A DNA stretch of 64,000 bases, from assembly GCF_900142295.1 (NCBI RefSeq), contig NZ_FSRL01000001.1, positions 1,054,001 to 1,118,000 on the forward strand, read 5' to 3'. Position numbers and translations under genes: made by a program. Origin of the DNA: Vannielia litorea. Its GTDB lineage: Bacteria; Pseudomonadota; Alphaproteobacteria; Rhodobacterales; Rhodobacteraceae. Position 1 is the first letter of the stretch. Each line of letters opens with the position of its first letter. This document shows positions 1-9,860 of this stretch, piece by piece. The notes beneath the pieces are model-generated. The model saw only the letters and a list, made by a program, of their open reading frames with translations, did not search any database and was not told the DNA's origin.

Positions 1-464
1 AGTTCACGCTGATCGACAGTCTCGGCGCCTGGTTGTTCTATACCCAGCGCGGTGTTGGCTCGAGCTATGCGGCCTGCCAGGTGGTGAGCTGCGTGGATGG
101 CACCTGCGGCACGGGCCGGGGTGGGCGCAGCCAGTTCTCGCTCTATGACGCGCGCGACGGGCGCGGGATCTTTCCGGAGTTCATCGCCCCGCGCCGGGTG
201 CCGCCGGGCGGCGTGGCGCGGCTCGACGTCGGCGGGCGCGAGTTCTTGATGAAGAACCTGTTTCCCTCGCCGCAGTTCTACCTCCAGATCGAGAAGGTCG
301 AGGAGGCCAAGGCGGTGCTCGACTACCTGGTTGCGCTGGAGAAGGCCGACCCCAACGGCAAGTTCACCGTGATCGACCCCTTCGGCACGCGCTACGAGTT
401 CACCGCGCGCGGCGTGACGGGCAGCCTTGACCGGATGATCCGGCGCTGCACGCCCAAGGGGTGA
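1..464 (+). CDS. Hypothetical protein, 5' end outside the window
   Basis: The open frame runs in from the window edge (first complete codon at base 3) to a TGA at 462-464, leaving 153 visible residues and no start. The sequence is soluble-looking and has four cysteines: three near the visible N-terminal side, in a stretch reading CQVVSCVDGTC, and one near the C-terminus. Paired cysteines suggest an exported, disulfide-bonded protein, but any signal peptide would lie upstream of the window. I do not recognise the family. It converges on the J-domain gene, with 25 bp between the two stop codons. Confidence 0.6.
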   Translation, partial: FTLIDSLGAWLFYTQRGVGSSYAACQVVSCVDGTCGTGRGGRSQFSLYDARDGRGIFPEFIAPRRVPPGGVARLDVGGREFLMKNLFPSPQFYLQIEKVEEAKAVLDYLVALEKADPNGKFTVIDPFGTRYEFTARGVTGSLDRMIRRCTPKG

Positions 465-489
465 GGCCCGCGCGGGGCCGCACCCGGCC

Positions 490-1116
490 TCACTTGAAGC
501 TGCGGCTGACCTTGATCTGATCCCAGGCCCAGACCACCTCGGCGAGCTGCTCTTCCTGGCTGCGGTCCCCGCCGTTCATGTCGGGGTGGAGCACCTTGAT
601 CAGGGCCTTGTAGCTCCGGCGAATCTCGGCCTTGGACATGTTGTCCTTGGCTTCGAGGATCTCCAGCGCGCGGCGCTCGGTGGGCGGCAGGCGGCGGGTG
701 CCGGTAGCGGCCTTGCCGGGGTTCTGGGTGGCGTTCTCGCCCAGCACCTGGTGCGGGTCGTCCACGCCGAGCCGGGCCCAGGCCTTCTCTTCGGCGGAGC
801 GGCGGAAGGGCTTGGTGTCGCGGTTCCAGACCCTGTCGCTGTCGATCTGGGCCTCCATCTCCTCTTCGGTCGCGCCGTTGAAGAAATTCCACTTGAGATT
901 GTACTCGCGCACGTGGTCGCGGCAGAACCAGTAGTAGTCGTCCAGCGTGTCGGGGTTCTTGGGCGCGCGATACTGGCCGGGCTGGTCGCAGCCGGGATGC
1001 TCGCAGACGCGCTGCGAGGTTTCGAAGGCGCCCGACATGCCACGACGGCCGCGCTGGCGCTTCTTCTTGTCCGATGAAACGGACATATCGAAACCAAACG
1101 GATCGTTCTTGTTCAT
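490..1116 (-). CDS. J-domain (DnaJ-like) protein with C-terminal J domain
   Basis: This 208-residue protein carries a J domain at its C-terminus, about residues 145-205, with the HPD tripeptide at 177-179 that stimulates DnaK ATPase activity. The N-terminal half is basic at the very start. It then has a compact Cys/His segment (Cys38, Cys43, Cys65, His68) that could bind zinc. There is no G/F region or DnaJ zinc-finger block, so it is a J-domain accessory protein and not DnaJ itself. The start at 1116 is chosen because the open frame further upstream runs into the divergent bolA gene. Client and exact role cannot be read from the sequence. Confidence 0.85.
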   Translation of the reverse strand: MNKNDPFGFDMSVSSDKKKRQRGRRGMSGAFETSQRVCEHPGCDQPGQYRAPKNPDTLDDYYWFCRDHVREYNLKWNFFNGATEEEMEAQIDSDRVWNRDTKPFRRSAEEKAWARLGVDDPHQVLGENATQNPGKAATGTRRLPPTERRALEILEAKDNMSKAEIRRSYKALIKVLHPDMNGGDRSQEEQLAEVVWAWDQIKVSRSFK

Positions 1117-1207
1117 GCCTGCTGCCCCACGTGTTTGGCATTGCCTCTCGACTCGGACCATGAAGTTTAGTCTTTTCGCGCCGAGTGAGAAGGGGGCTGC
1201 GCAAAAA

Positions 1208-1453
1208 ATGACGCTTGCATTGGAGATTGAGACCCGTTTGCGGGAGGCCTTTGCGCCTGTGAGCCTTGAGGTGCTGGACGAGAGCGAGCAGCACCGCGGG
1301 CACGGCGGATATTCGCCGGACGGGTCACATTTCAGGGTGCGAATGGTGGCGGCGGCGCTGGAGGGCAAGAGCCGGGTGGCCAAGCACCGGGCGGTGAACG
1401 CGGCGGTGGCGGACCTGTTTCCGAGGATCCACGCGCTGGCGATCGAGGTGTGA
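1208..1453 (+). CDS. BolA family protein
   Basis: The 81-residue protein matches the BolA/IbaG fold: an N-terminal helix (EIETRLREAF), then HRGHGGYSPDGSHFRVRM, which holds the conserved His and the beta-strand leading to the recognition helix (KHRAVNAAV), and a final RIHALAIEV strand. BolA proteins pair with monothiol glutaredoxins to bind 2Fe-2S clusters. I use the ATG at 1208 because AAGGGGG lies about 9 bp upstream and the length then fits the family; an in-frame ATG at 1160 would add 16 residues without BolA similarity. It is divergent from the J-domain gene. The monothiol glutaredoxin partner is not in this window. Confidence 0.85.
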   Translation: MTLALEIETRLREAFAPVSLEVLDESEQHRGHGGYSPDGSHFRVRMVAAALEGKSRVAKHRAVNAAVADLFPRIHALAIEV

Positions 1454-1547
1454 GGCGCGGGCGGGCGGCCCTGCCAACGTGGCGCCGCCTTGAAACAGGA
1501 AACCGGCCCTCGAGGGGCGAGCCTGATCTGCGTGGCCTGCGGGGGCC

Positions 1548-2030
1548 CTACTCGGCGGCCACATCCGCCTTGCGTGCGGGCTTTTCGCCCGGGGTGGCCG
1601 GGCCGAGGGCCGGGGCCTTGCCCTCCCGCGCACGGGCGGAGAGGGCGGCGGCCACGTCGCGGGCCGCGGCGACGGCATCGCGCTTCTCGGCGGGACGCTC
1701 GGGGATGGCGACGGCGGCGGGCTTGCTCTCGGGGGCCGGCTCGGGGCGGGGCGCGGCCAGCAGGGCGGTGACCTCGGTGTCGGTCACGGCCTCCTCGGCC
1801 AGCTCGCGGCGGAACACCAGCATGTGCTGGAAGGTGGTCTGGCGCCCGGTGAGGCCGACCCGCTCCTGGCAGGGCAGGGTATCGGTGCGCTGATATTCCC
1901 AGCCGGCGGCGCCCATCTCGTTCATCAGCTCTTCGAGCGCAAAGGCAAAGCGGCCCGCGGTGCTCTTGGCACCCTTGGCCTTCTTGCCGCGCTCAGGCGC
2001 CGGCACCACACGATATTCGTAACGCGGCAT
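1548..2030 (-). CDS. DUF4177 domain protein with Pro/Ala-rich tail
   Basis: The N-terminal ~80 residues (MPRYEYRVVPAP, then EMGAAGWEYQRTDTLP and HMLVFRR) match the short DUF4177 fold, whose members begin with a YEYRVV strand and carry a GWE motif. The remaining ~80 residues are Ala/Pro/Lys/Glu-rich low-complexity sequence. The start at 2030 is supported by GGGGGGC about 5 bp upstream; an alternative start at 2060 lacks such a site. Function is unknown. It is a single gene lying downstream of gatB on the same strand, separated by 136 bp. Confidence 0.75.
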   Translation of the reverse strand: MPRYEYRVVPAPERGKKAKGAKSTAGRFAFALEELMNEMGAAGWEYQRTDTLPCQERVGLTGRQTTFQHMLVFRRELAEEAVTDTEVTALLAAPRPEPAPESKPAAVAIPERPAEKRDAVAAARDVAAALSARAREGKAPALGPATPGEKPARKADVAAE

Positions 2031-2166
2031 TTCTGCCCCCCGGTTTGCAGACATGTTCAAGCAGCGAGCACCACCCTAGCGCGGGTGATGCGGTGAGTCC
2101 AAAGGCCGCCGCGAAAGCCCAGTCAATTCAACGGGGCTGTGGCGGTTTTGCCCGAGCCCGGACGGC

Positions 2167-3678
2167 TCAGAGCCCGAGCTTGGCGGCGACCAGATCGTTC
2201 ACCGCCTTGGGGTTGGCCTTGCCGCCGGTGGCCTTCATCACCTGGCCGACGAACCAGCCCGCCAGCTTGGGATTGGCCTTGGCCTTTTCGACCTGGTCGG
2301 GGTTGGCCGCGATCACCTCGTCCACGGCGGCCTCGATGGCGCCGGTGTCGGTGACCTGTTTCATGCCCTCGGTCTCGACGATCTCCTGGGGCGCTCGGCC
2401 GGTGGTGTAGCAGATCTCGAAGACATCCTTGGCGATCTTGCCGGAGATGGCGTCGGACTTGATGAGGTCGATGATCTGGCCGATCTGGGCGGGGGAGACG
2501 GGGCTCTCGGCGAGCTCCTTCTCATCCTTCTTCAGCCGGCCGTAGAGCTCGTTGATGATCCAGTTGGCGGCCAGCTTGCCGTCGCGGCCCGCGGCGGCCT
2601 CCTCGAAGAAATCGGCGGCCTCCACCTCGGCGGTCAGCACGCTCGCGTCGTAGTCGCTGAGGCCGAAATCACCCATGAAGCGGGCCTTCTTGGCGTCGGG
2701 CAGCTCGGGCAGGGAGGCCGCGATGTCATCGACCCAGCCCTGCTCGATCTCGAGCGGCAGCAGGTCGGGGTCGGGGAAATAGCGGTAGTCGTGGGCCTCT
2801 TCCTTGGAGCGCATCGAGCGGGTCTCGCCCTTGTCGGGGTCGTAGAGCCGGGTCTCCTGGTCGATCTTGCCGCCGTCCTCGAGAATGGCGATCTGGCGCC
2901 GGGCCTCGTGGTCGATGGCCTGCTGGATGAAGCGCATGGAGTTCATGTTCTTGATCTCGCAGCGGGTGCCGAGGTGCGAGAAATCCTGCGTTTCCTGATA
3001 TTTCTCGTATTGACCGGGGCGGCAGACGCTCACGTTCACATCCGCCCGCAGGTTGCCGTTCTGCATGTTGCCGTCGCAGGTGCCGAGGTAGCGCAGGATC
3101 TGGCGCAGCTTGGCGATATAGGCGGCCGCCTCCTCGGGGCCGCGGATGTCGGGGCGCGAGACGATCTCCATAAGCGCCACGCCGGTGCGGTTGAGGTCGA
3201 CGAAGGACATGTGCGGGTCCATGTCGTGAATCGACTTGCCGGCGTCCTGCTCGAGATGGATGCGCTCGATGCGCACGCGGCGGGCCACGCCCTCGCCCAT
3301 CTCGACGATCACCTCGCCCTCGCCCACGATGGGGTGGTAGAGCTGGCTGATCTGGTAGCCCTGCGGCAGGTCGGGGTAGAAGTAGTTCTTGCGATCGAAG
3401 GCGGAGTTGAGGTTGATCTGCGCCTTCAGGCCGAGGCCGGTTTTCACCGCCAGCGCCACGCAGCCTTCGTTGATGACGGGCAGCATGCCGGGCATGCCGG
3501 CATCCACGAAGGCGACGTTGGCATTGGGCTCGGCGCCGAAGCGGGTGGAGGCCCCGGAGAAGAGCTTGGCGCTGGAGCTGACCTGCGCGTGCACCTCCAT
3601 CCCGATCACAAGCTCCCAGTCGCCGGTGGCGCCGGAGATCACCTTGGGCTTGGGGGAGGTGGTGGAGAGGTCGAGCAT
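2167..3678 (-). CDS. gatB: Asp-tRNA(Asn)/Glu-tRNA(Gln) amidotransferase subunit B
   Basis: GatB is the tRNA-binding kinase subunit of GatCAB, which converts Glu-tRNA(Gln) and/or Asp-tRNA(Asn) to the amidated forms in the cytoplasm. At 503 residues it is full length. It carries the family signature [18 protein letters not shown] at residues 95-112 and the YqeY-like helical C-terminal tail domain (about 360-503). The ATG at 3678 follows an AAGGGA site. gatA and gatC are not adjacent, so the complex is encoded at split loci in this genome. I see no co-transcribed neighbour with a related role. Confidence 0.97.
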   Translation of the reverse strand: MLDLSTTSPKPKVISGATGDWELVIGMEVHAQVSSSAKLFSGASTRFGAEPNANVAFVDAGMPGMLPVINEGCVALAVKTGLGLKAQINLNSAFDRKNYFYPDLPQGYQISQLYHPIVGEGEVIVEMGEGVARRVRIERIHLEQDAGKSIHDMDPHMSFVDLNRTGVALMEIVSRPDIRGPEEAAAYIAKLRQILRYLGTCDGNMQNGNLRADVNVSVCRPGQYEKYQETQDFSHLGTRCEIKNMNSMRFIQQAIDHEARRQIAILEDGGKIDQETRLYDPDKGETRSMRSKEEAHDYRYFPDPDLLPLEIEQGWVDDIAASLPELPDAKKARFMGDFGLSDYDASVLTAEVEAADFFEEAAAGRDGKLAANWIINELYGRLKKDEKELAESPVSPAQIGQIIDLIKSDAISGKIAKDVFEICYTTGRAPQEIVETEGMKQVTDTGAIEAAVDEVIAANPDQVEKAKANPKLAGWFVGQVMKATGGKANPKAVNDLVAAKLGL

Positions 3679-3880
3679 GGCGGTCCCTTGAAGCTGTTTG
3701 AGGCCCTTCTAGGCCCTTGGGCGGAAGGGGGCAAGGCAGGGGATGCGGGGCAGATTGGCGAGCTCTCGCAAGGGAATGGTGCGCAGACCCGCGGATTGTT
3801 GCCGGACCGGCACCAATCGGCCGGGATACGACTTCAGGACCACTTGCTAAACCTTTGCAAATCCGCACAGTTTGCCGCTC

Positions 3881-4609
3881 ATGGGGGGTATTCTGCCGAT
3901 ATCTGCGGCCCTGGTCGCATTGCTGCTGCTGACGGAGCAGGCCTCGGCGGAGGTCTCCGCGCTGCGTCCGGTGGCGCGGATCACGGCGATGGGCGGCGAG
4001 CTGCCGCCGGGGCTGACGCCCGCCGAGCCGCAGGTCACGCGGCTGCGCCCCAAGGCGCGGCCGGTGACGCTTCCGCGCACCCGCTGGGAGAACGTGCCGG
4101 GCAGCACGATCTGGACCCGGGCCGCGATCTCGGCGCTCAAGGCCCATGGCCGCCCGCTGCTGGAGTTCGTGCCCCGCGACATCGCGCAATTCTGCCCGAG
4201 CTATGCCAGCCAGCCACTTGAAAAACGGGCGGAATTCTGGGTGGGCTTCCTCTCGGCGCTGGCCAAGCACGAGAGCACCTATCGCCCGCGTGCGGTGGGC
4301 GGCGGTGGGCGCTGGCACGGGCTCTTGCAGATCACCCCCTCGACGGCGCGGCTTTACGGCTGCCGGGCCGGAACGGCGGCGGCGCTGCTGCACGGGCCGA
4401 CGAACCTGAGCTGCGCCGTGCGGATCATGTCGAAGACGGTGCGCCGCGACGGGGTGGTGGGCGCCAACGGGCGCGGCGGCGTGGCAGCGGACTGGGGGCC
4501 GATGGTTTACCGTGCCAAGCGCGCCGACATTGCCGCCTACACCCGCGTGCAGAGCTACTGCCGGCCACTCTCGAGCGTGCGGCCCAAGGCGCGGCCGACG
4601 CGCGGCTAG
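3881..4609 (+). CDS. Lytic transglycosylase, SLT domain, exported
   Basis: The 242-residue protein starts with a signal peptide (MGGILPISAALVALLLLTEQ, cleavage likely after ASA at residue 23), so it acts in the periplasm. The C-terminal SLT fold has the catalytic glutamate at 131 (KHES) and a GLLQITPSTA motif, equivalent to GLMQ in Slt/MltE enzymes. These cleave the MurNAc-GlcNAc bond and form 1,6-anhydro ends. Residues 24-75 are an unstructured Pro/Arg-rich linker. An in-frame TTG at 3872 is possible but the ATG at 3881 starts directly at the signal peptide. Its TAG stop shares two bases with the stop of the convergent pepN gene. Confidence 0.85.
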   Translation: MGGILPISAALVALLLLTEQASAEVSALRPVARITAMGGELPPGLTPAEPQVTRLRPKARPVTLPRTRWENVPGSTIWTRAAISALKAHGRPLLEFVPRDIAQFCPSYASQPLEKRAEFWVGFLSALAKHESTYRPRAVGGGGRWHGLLQITPSTARLYGCRAGTAAALLHGPTNLSCAVRIMSKTVRRDGVVGANGRGGVAADWGPMVYRAKRADIAAYTRVQSYCRPLSSVRPKARPTRG

Positions 4610-7155
4610 CCGAGAATCCGGCCCACCATCTCTCCGGTGTTCTCCGACAGGCCCTCGAGCGCGGCGATGCGCTCGAGCTGCTCGCGCATCATCGCCTGCC
4701 GGTCGGCATCGTAGCGCGCCCAGGTCTCGAAGGCGGTGGACATGCGGGCGGTGGTTTGCGGGTTCACCGGATCGAGCTTGATGAGCCAGTCGGCGTAGAG
4801 CCGGTAGGCCGCGCCATCGGCGCGGTGAAACCCCGCCGGGTTGGCCTGCATCCCGCCCAGCACGGAGCGGAAGCGGTTGGGGTTCTTCCAGTCGAAATCG
4901 GGGTGCGCGGTGAGGGCGGCGGCGGTTTCGGCCATGATTTCGTGCCGGGCGTGCACGACCTGGAGCATGAACCACTTGTCCATCACCAGCCGGTCGTGGC
5001 GCCACTTGTCGTAGAAGGCCTGCACCGCCTCGGCGCCCTGGTCGTGGCGCACGAGGGTGGCGAGGGCGGCCATCTCCTCGGTCATGTTGTCGGCGGCGGC
5101 GAAGAGGGCCTGGGCCCGCGCGCAGCCGTCGCGGCGGGAGAGCAGCGCAAGGCAGGCGCTGCGGAGCGCGCGTTTGCCGGCGGCCTCCGCGTCGGGCGAG
5201 TAGGGCGCGGGCGTTTCCATCTCGTCGTAGAGGCGGGCGAGGGTGGGCTCCATCTCGGCGGCCATCGCGTCGAGCAGCCGTTCCCGCGCGGCGTGGATCG
5301 CCGCGGGATCAGGGACGTGGCCGCTGTCGAAGAGCGTTTGCGCGAGGTCGTCCTCCGACGGCAGGCCCAGCATGAGGGCGCGGTAGGCGGGCTCGAGGCT
5401 GGCGTCGGCGACGAGGCGGTGCAGGCCGGTGAGCAGGTCGGGCGCGGGGGCCGCGCCTTCGGTGATCATCCGGGTGAGCACCTCCTTGCCCAGCACGCGG
5501 CCTGCCTCCCAGCGGTTGAAGGGGTCGGTGTCATGCGCGAGGAGGAAGGCGCGGGTGGCGTTGTCGAGCGGGCGGTCGAGCACCACGGGGGCCGAGAAGC
5601 CGCGCAGGACAGAGGCGACGGGTCTTGCGGAAAGCCCCGTGAATTCAAAGCTCTGCTCTGCCTCGCTCATCTCCAGAACGGTGGTGGGCAGCACCTCGTC
5701 GCCGTTGGGGCCGATGAGGCCCACGGCGATGGGGATGACCTGCGGCAGCTTGGTGGGCTGGCCGGGGGTTGGCCGGGTTTCCTGTTTGAAATCAAGGGTG
5801 AGGGTGCCGTCGTTGAATCGCTCCGTCAGGCTGAGGCGCGGGGTGCCGGCCTGGGAGTACCAGCGCGAGAACTGGGTGAGGTCGCGGCCCGTGGCATCCT
5901 CGAAGACCTTGAGCCAGTCCTCGATGGTGGCGGCGTCGCCGTCGTGCCGGTCGAAGTAGAGGTCGAGCGCCTTGCTGTATCCGTCGTCGCCCACGAGATG
6001 CTTGAGCATGTGGATGACCTCGGCGCCCTTCTCGTAGACGGTGGCGGTGTAGAAGTTGTTGATCTCGATGTATTCCTCGGGGCGGACGGGGTGGGCGAGC
6101 GGGCCCTGGTCCTCGCGGAACTGGCGGGCGCGGAGCTGCATGACCTCGGTGATCCGCTTGACCGCCGCGCCGCGCATGTCGGAACTGAACTGCTGGTCGC
6201 GGAACACCGTCAGCCCCTCCTTGAGGCAGAGCTGGAACCAGTCGCGGCAGGTGATGCGGTTGCCGGTCCAGTTGTGGAAGTACTCGTGGGCGATGATGCC
6301 TTCGATCAGGTCGTAGTCGCTGTCGGTCGCGGTGTCGGGCGAGGCCAGGACGTACTTGGAGTTGAAGATGTTGAGGCCCTTGTTCTCCATCGCGCCCATG
6401 TTGAAGTCGTCGACGGCGACGATGTTGAACACGTCGAGGTCATACTCGCGGCCATAGGTCTCCTCGTCCCATTTCATCGAGCGGATCAGGGCATCCATCG
6501 CGTATTCGGCGCGGGGCTCGTCGCCGGGGCGGACCCAGATGTTGAGGTCGACATGGCGGCCCGACAGGGTGGTGAAATCGCTGGAGAAGGCCCGCAGGTC
6601 GCCCGCGACGAGGGCGAAGAGGTAGGCGGGCTTGGGCCAGGGGTCGTCCCAGGTGCCATCGCCCAGCGGGTTGCCGTTGGAGAGCTTGACCGGCATGTCG
6701 CTGTCGATGTGGACCCGGAAGGGGGCCATCACGTCGGGCCGGTCGGGGTAGTAGGTGATCTTGCGGAAGCCCTCGGCCTCGCATTGGGTGCAATACATGC
6801 CGCCCGACGTGTAGAGCCCGTCGAGCGAGGTGTTGGTGGTGGGGTCGATCTGCACTTCGGCCTCCCAGGTAAAGGGGCCGGAGGGCACCGGGCAGGTGAG
6901 GCCCTTGGGCGTTGTCTCGGGCTGCACATCGGCGCCGTCGATCCGGGCCCATTGCAGCGCGAGCGCCTTGCCGTGCAGGAAGATCTCGCGGGCGGGCTCG
7001 GCCGCCGGGTTGGGCGCGAAGCGGATGCGCGAGCGCACGCGGGTCTCGGCCCCCGCGAGGGTGAACCACAGCTCGACATGTTCGACCACGAAGGGGAAGG
7101 GCGTGTACTCGGCAAGGCGGACGGGGCGAACGGGCTGGGGGGCGGCGTCTTTCAT
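4606..7155 (-). CDS. pepN: Aminopeptidase N (M1 family)
   Basis: An 849-residue zinc metallopeptidase of the bacterial PepN type. The substrate N-terminus loop GAMEN is at 254-258, the zinc site HEYFH at 290-294, and the third ligand Glu at 313 (LKEGL). The long alpha-helical C-terminal domain typical of E. coli PepN is present. It removes N-terminal residues from cytoplasmic peptides; no signal peptide is seen. The ATG at 7155 follows GAGGAGC; the frame stays open upstream, but the extra 12 residues lack support. It stands as a single gene, convergent with the lytic transglycosylase gene. Confidence 0.97.
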   Translation of the reverse strand: MKDAAPQPVRPVRLAEYTPFPFVVEHVELWFTLAGAETRVRSRIRFAPNPAAEPAREIFLHGKALALQWARIDGADVQPETTPKGLTCPVPSGPFTWEAEVQIDPTTNTSLDGLYTSGGMYCTQCEAEGFRKITYYPDRPDVMAPFRVHIDSDMPVKLSNGNPLGDGTWDDPWPKPAYLFALVAGDLRAFSSDFTTLSGRHVDLNIWVRPGDEPRAEYAMDALIRSMKWDEETYGREYDLDVFNIVAVDDFNMGAMENKGLNIFNSKYVLASPDTATDSDYDLIEGIIAHEYFHNWTGNRITCRDWFQLCLKEGLTVFRDQQFSSDMRGAAVKRITEVMQLRARQFREDQGPLAHPVRPEEYIEINNFYTATVYEKGAEVIHMLKHLVGDDGYSKALDLYFDRHDGDAATIEDWLKVFEDATGRDLTQFSRWYSQAGTPRLSLTERFNDGTLTLDFKQETRPTPGQPTKLPQVIPIAVGLIGPNGDEVLPTTVLEMSEAEQSFEFTGLSARPVASVLRGFSAPVVLDRPLDNATRAFLLAHDTDPFNRWEAGRVLGKEVLTRMITEGAAPAPDLLTGLHRLVADASLEPAYRALMLGLPSEDDLAQTLFDSGHVPDPAAIHAARERLLDAMAAEMEPTLARLYDEMETPAPYSPDAEAAGKRALRSACLALLSRRDGCARAQALFAAADNMTEEMAALATLVRHDQGAEAVQAFYDKWRHDRLVMDKWFMLQVVHARHEIMAETAAALTAHPDFDWKNPNRFRSVLGGMQANPAGFHRADGAAYRLYADWLIKLDPVNPQTTARMSTAFETWARYDADRQAMMREQLERIAALEGLSENTGEMVGRILG

Positions 7156-7299
7156 GGGGCTCCTCGGGGGCGCGTTGGAGAATTGAACCAAATGGCTTGC
7201 CGGACGTTATGCCCCTGAAGCGGGCTCAGCAACCGGTCAAACCCGAGCTCCAGGGTGCCTCCAAGGAGGCACCAGTTTCGCAACCAGAGAGGAGATGCC

Positions 7300-7488
7300 A
7301 TGTCGGCCCCCGACACCAACATCGAGAAACAGACCAAGAGACATTCCGGCCCGCTGTTGGGCATTGCCCTTGCGGTGGGCGTGGGTGTGCTGGCGATTGC
7401 CGCCTGGCTCCTCTGGGCTGCCGACGAAGGCAACACGCCGCGCGATGCGACGCCCGAGGGTGGCGTGATCGCCCCCGCGGGGGACTGA
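7300..7488 (+). CDS. Small single-pass membrane protein
   Basis: A 62-residue protein with a short polar N-terminus, one hydrophobic helix (about residues 17-40, GPLLGIALAVGVGVLAIAAW) and an acidic, Pro/Gly-containing tail. The ATG at 7300 is preceded by AGAGAGGAG, a strong ribosome-binding site, which supports it being a real gene. I do not recognise a family. It lies between pepN (divergent) and malate synthase G, which starts 122 bp downstream on the same strand. Confidence 0.65.
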   Translation: MSAPDTNIEKQTKRHSGPLLGIALAVGVGVLAIAAWLLWAADEGNTPRDATPEGGVIAPAGD

Positions 7489-7610
7489 CACCCCGCCCGC
7501 GGCGCCCCCTGTTCGAATCCGGCCCGGGCCAGATTGCGACACCTTCGCATTTGGCCTAGGCTGTTTGTCGCGGCCCCGAGAGCCGCAGATTTGAGAACAG
7601 GGACAATTAC

Positions 7611-9788
7611 ATGACCGACCGCATCGAGAAAGCCGGGCTGCAGTGGGATGCGGGCCTGGCCGCCTTCGTCGAGAACGAGGTTCTGCCCGGGACCGGCGTG
7701 GAGCCCGAGCTGGTCTGGGAAAATGTCGCCAAGCTGATCAAGGTCTTTGGCCCGCGCAATGCCGAGTTGCTGGCCAAGCGCGAGGAGTTGCAGGGCAAGA
7801 TCGACGCCTGGCACGTGGCCAACCGTGGCGTGCCCGACATGGAGGCCTACACCGCGATGCTGCGGGAAATCGGCTACCTGGTCGAGGAGCCGGAGGATGT
7901 GTCGGTCGAGCCCGAGGGGATCGACCCCGAGATTTCATCTGTCTGCGGGCCGCAGCTGGTGGTGCCGATCACCAATGCCCGCTTTGCCCTGAATGCCGCC
8001 AATGCGCGCTGGGGCTCTCTTTATGATGCGCTCTATGGCACCAATGCGCTGGGGTCGATGCCACCCAAGGGGGAGTTCGACCCCGAGCGCGGCAAGCAGG
8101 TGGTGGCCTGGGCCAAGGCCCATCTCGACAAGGTGCTGCCGCTGAAGAAGGGCTCGTGGGCCGAGGTCAGCTCGATGGCGCCGGGCGGGCAGGGCAAGCT
8201 GATGGTGATCGCCGGCAAGCACTCGACCGAGCTTGCGGACCCCAACCAGTATGCCGGTTGCAACCGCGACGAGAAGGGCAAGATCACCGATGTGTATTTC
8301 CGTGCCAACGGGTTGCACATCGTGATGTTCATCGACCGCGCCGACCCGATCGGCAAGACCGACCCGGCGGGGATTGCCGATATCTTCCTCGAGGCCGCCG
8401 TCTCCACGATCATGGACATGGAGGACTCGGTGGCCGTGGTGGATGCCGAGGACAAGGTGCTGGCCTATCGCAACTGGCTGGGGCTGATGAAGGGCGACCT
8501 GACGGCGCAGGTGGGCTCGGGAGAGAACGCCTATGTCCGCGAGCTGAACCCCGACCTGGGCTTCGAGAGCAAGGCTGGCCGGCCTGCGCTGCTCAAGGGC
8601 CGCGCACTGATGCTGGTGCGCAACGTGGACCTGCTGATGTACACCGACGCGGTGCTGGACGAGGCGGGCAACCGGGTGCCGGAGGGGCTGCTCGATGCCT
8701 TCATCACGCCGCTCTGCGCCCTGCATGACATCATGGGCGGCGAAAACAAGGAGCGCCCGCGCAACTCGCCCAAGGGGTCGATCTACATCGTGAAGCCCAA
8801 GATGCACGGGCCGGAGGAGGTGGAGTTTGTCTGCAAGACCTTCGAGGTGGTCGAGCTGATCCTCGGACTGCGCGCCAACACCATCAAGATCGGGATCATG
8901 GACGAGGAGCGCCGCACCTCGGCCAACCTCAAGGCCTGCATCAAGGCCGCCGAGAAGCGGCTGGCCTTCATCAACACCGGCTTCCTCGATCGCACGGGCG
9001 ACGAGATTCACACCTCGATCGAGGCCGGGCCGATGGTGCCGAAGGGCCGGATGAAGGCTGCCGCATGGCTCGGCGCCTACGAGGACCGCAACGTGGACAT
9101 CGCCCTGCAGTGCGGGCTGAAGGGCCGGGCGCAGATCGGCAAGGGCATGTGGGCCATGACCGATGACATGGCGGGGATGCTGGAGCAGAAGAAGGGCCAC
9201 CTGATGATGGGCGGCACCACCGCCTGGGTGCCGTCGCCCACCGCCGCCGTGCTCCACGCCACGCATTACCACGAGACCGATGTCTTTGCCCGGCTCTACG
9301 AGATCGGCGAGGAGAGCAAGGGCGAGGTGCGGCACTCGCTCGAGGAGCTTCTGACCATTCCGTTGCAGGAGGGCGAGCTGCCCGGCGACGAAATTCGGAC
9401 CGAGCTGGAGAACAACTGCCAGAGCCTTCTGGGCTACGTGGTGCGCTGGGTGGATCAGGGCGTGGGCTGCTCGAAGGTGCCCGATGTGCATGACGTGCCG
9501 CTCATGGAAGACCGCGCGACCCTGCGCATTTCCGCACAGGCGCTGGCCAACTGGCTGCTGCATGACGTGGTCAGCCAGGATCAGGTGATGGAAGCGCTGA
9601 AGAAGATGGCGGCTCAGGTGGACCAGCAGAACGCGGGCGATCCGGCCTACAGGCCGATGGCGCCGGGCTTTGACGGCGTGGCCTTCCAGGCGGCTTGCGA
9701 CCTTGTGTTCAAGGGGCGCGACGAGCCTTCGGGCTATACCCAGAACATCCTTCAGGCGCGCCGGATCGAGGCCAAGGCCCGCGGCTGA
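7611..9788 (+). CDS. glcB: Malate synthase G
   Basis: Condenses glyoxylate with acetyl-CoA to malate, the second step of the glyoxylate shunt or the exit from glycolate metabolism. The 725-residue length fits isoform G. Recognisable blocks include GIMDEERRTSANL and NTGFLDRTGDEIHT, which form the active-site barrel of the family. The ATG follows AGGGACA. No isocitrate lyase or glycolate oxidase gene lies nearby, so the source of glyoxylate cannot be read from context. Confidence 0.97.
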   Translation: MTDRIEKAGLQWDAGLAAFVENEVLPGTGVEPELVWENVAKLIKVFGPRNAELLAKREELQGKIDAWHVANRGVPDMEAYTAMLREIGYLVEEPEDVSVEPEGIDPEISSVCGPQLVVPITNARFALNAANARWGSLYDALYGTNALGSMPPKGEFDPERGKQVVAWAKAHLDKVLPLKKGSWAEVSSMAPGGQGKLMVIAGKHSTELADPNQYAGCNRDEKGKITDVYFRANGLHIVMFIDRADPIGKTDPAGIADIFLEAAVSTIMDMEDSVAVVDAEDKVLAYRNWLGLMKGDLTAQVGSGENAYVRELNPDLGFESKAGRPALLKGRALMLVRNVDLLMYTDAVLDEAGNRVPEGLLDAFITPLCALHDIMGGENKERPRNSPKGSIYIVKPKMHGPEEVEFVCKTFEVVELILGLRANTIKIGIMDEERRTSANLKACIKAAEKRLAFINTGFLDRTGDEIHTSIEAGPMVPKGRMKAAAWLGAYEDRNVDIALQCGLKGRAQIGKGMWAMTDDMAGMLEQKKGHLMMGGTTAWVPSPTAAVLHATHYHETDVFARLYEIGEESKGEVRHSLEELLTIPLQEGELPGDEIRTELENNCQSLLGYVVRWVDQGVGCSKVPDVHDVPLMEDRATLRISAQALANWLLHDVVSQDQVMEALKKMAAQVDQQNAGDPAYRPMAPGFDGVAFQAACDLVFKGRDEPSGYTQNILQARRIEAKARG

Positions 9789-9800
9789 CCGGAGGCAAGG

Positions 9801-9834
9801 AAAAAGGCGCACGGGCCTTGCGGTCCGTGCGCCT
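9801..9834 (-). terminator. Rho-independent terminator for the three-repeat protein gene
   Basis: A perfect 10-bp stem (AGGCGCACGG at 9805-9814 with CCGTGCGCCT at 9825-9834) and 10-nt loop. Read on the minus strand it is followed directly by a run of five T. It sits 27 bp after the minus-strand stop and just past the end of glcB, so it may also slow plus-strand transcription. Confidence 0.8.
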
Positions 9835-9860
9835 CTCCGGGGAGGAAATCAGGCCGGGGC

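Noticed and set aside
2726..5005. A 759-residue minus-strand frame crossing gatB, the intergenic gap and the transglycosylase
   Set aside because: It is Arg/Pro/His-rich, ignores gene boundaries, and the true frames on both genes have clear domains.
4756..7218. An 820-residue open frame on the plus strand opposite pepN
   Set aside because: It is the mirror of a strongly supported aminopeptidase with all catalytic motifs; its composition (Gly/Val/His/Glu-rich) is that of an antisense shadow in high-GC DNA.
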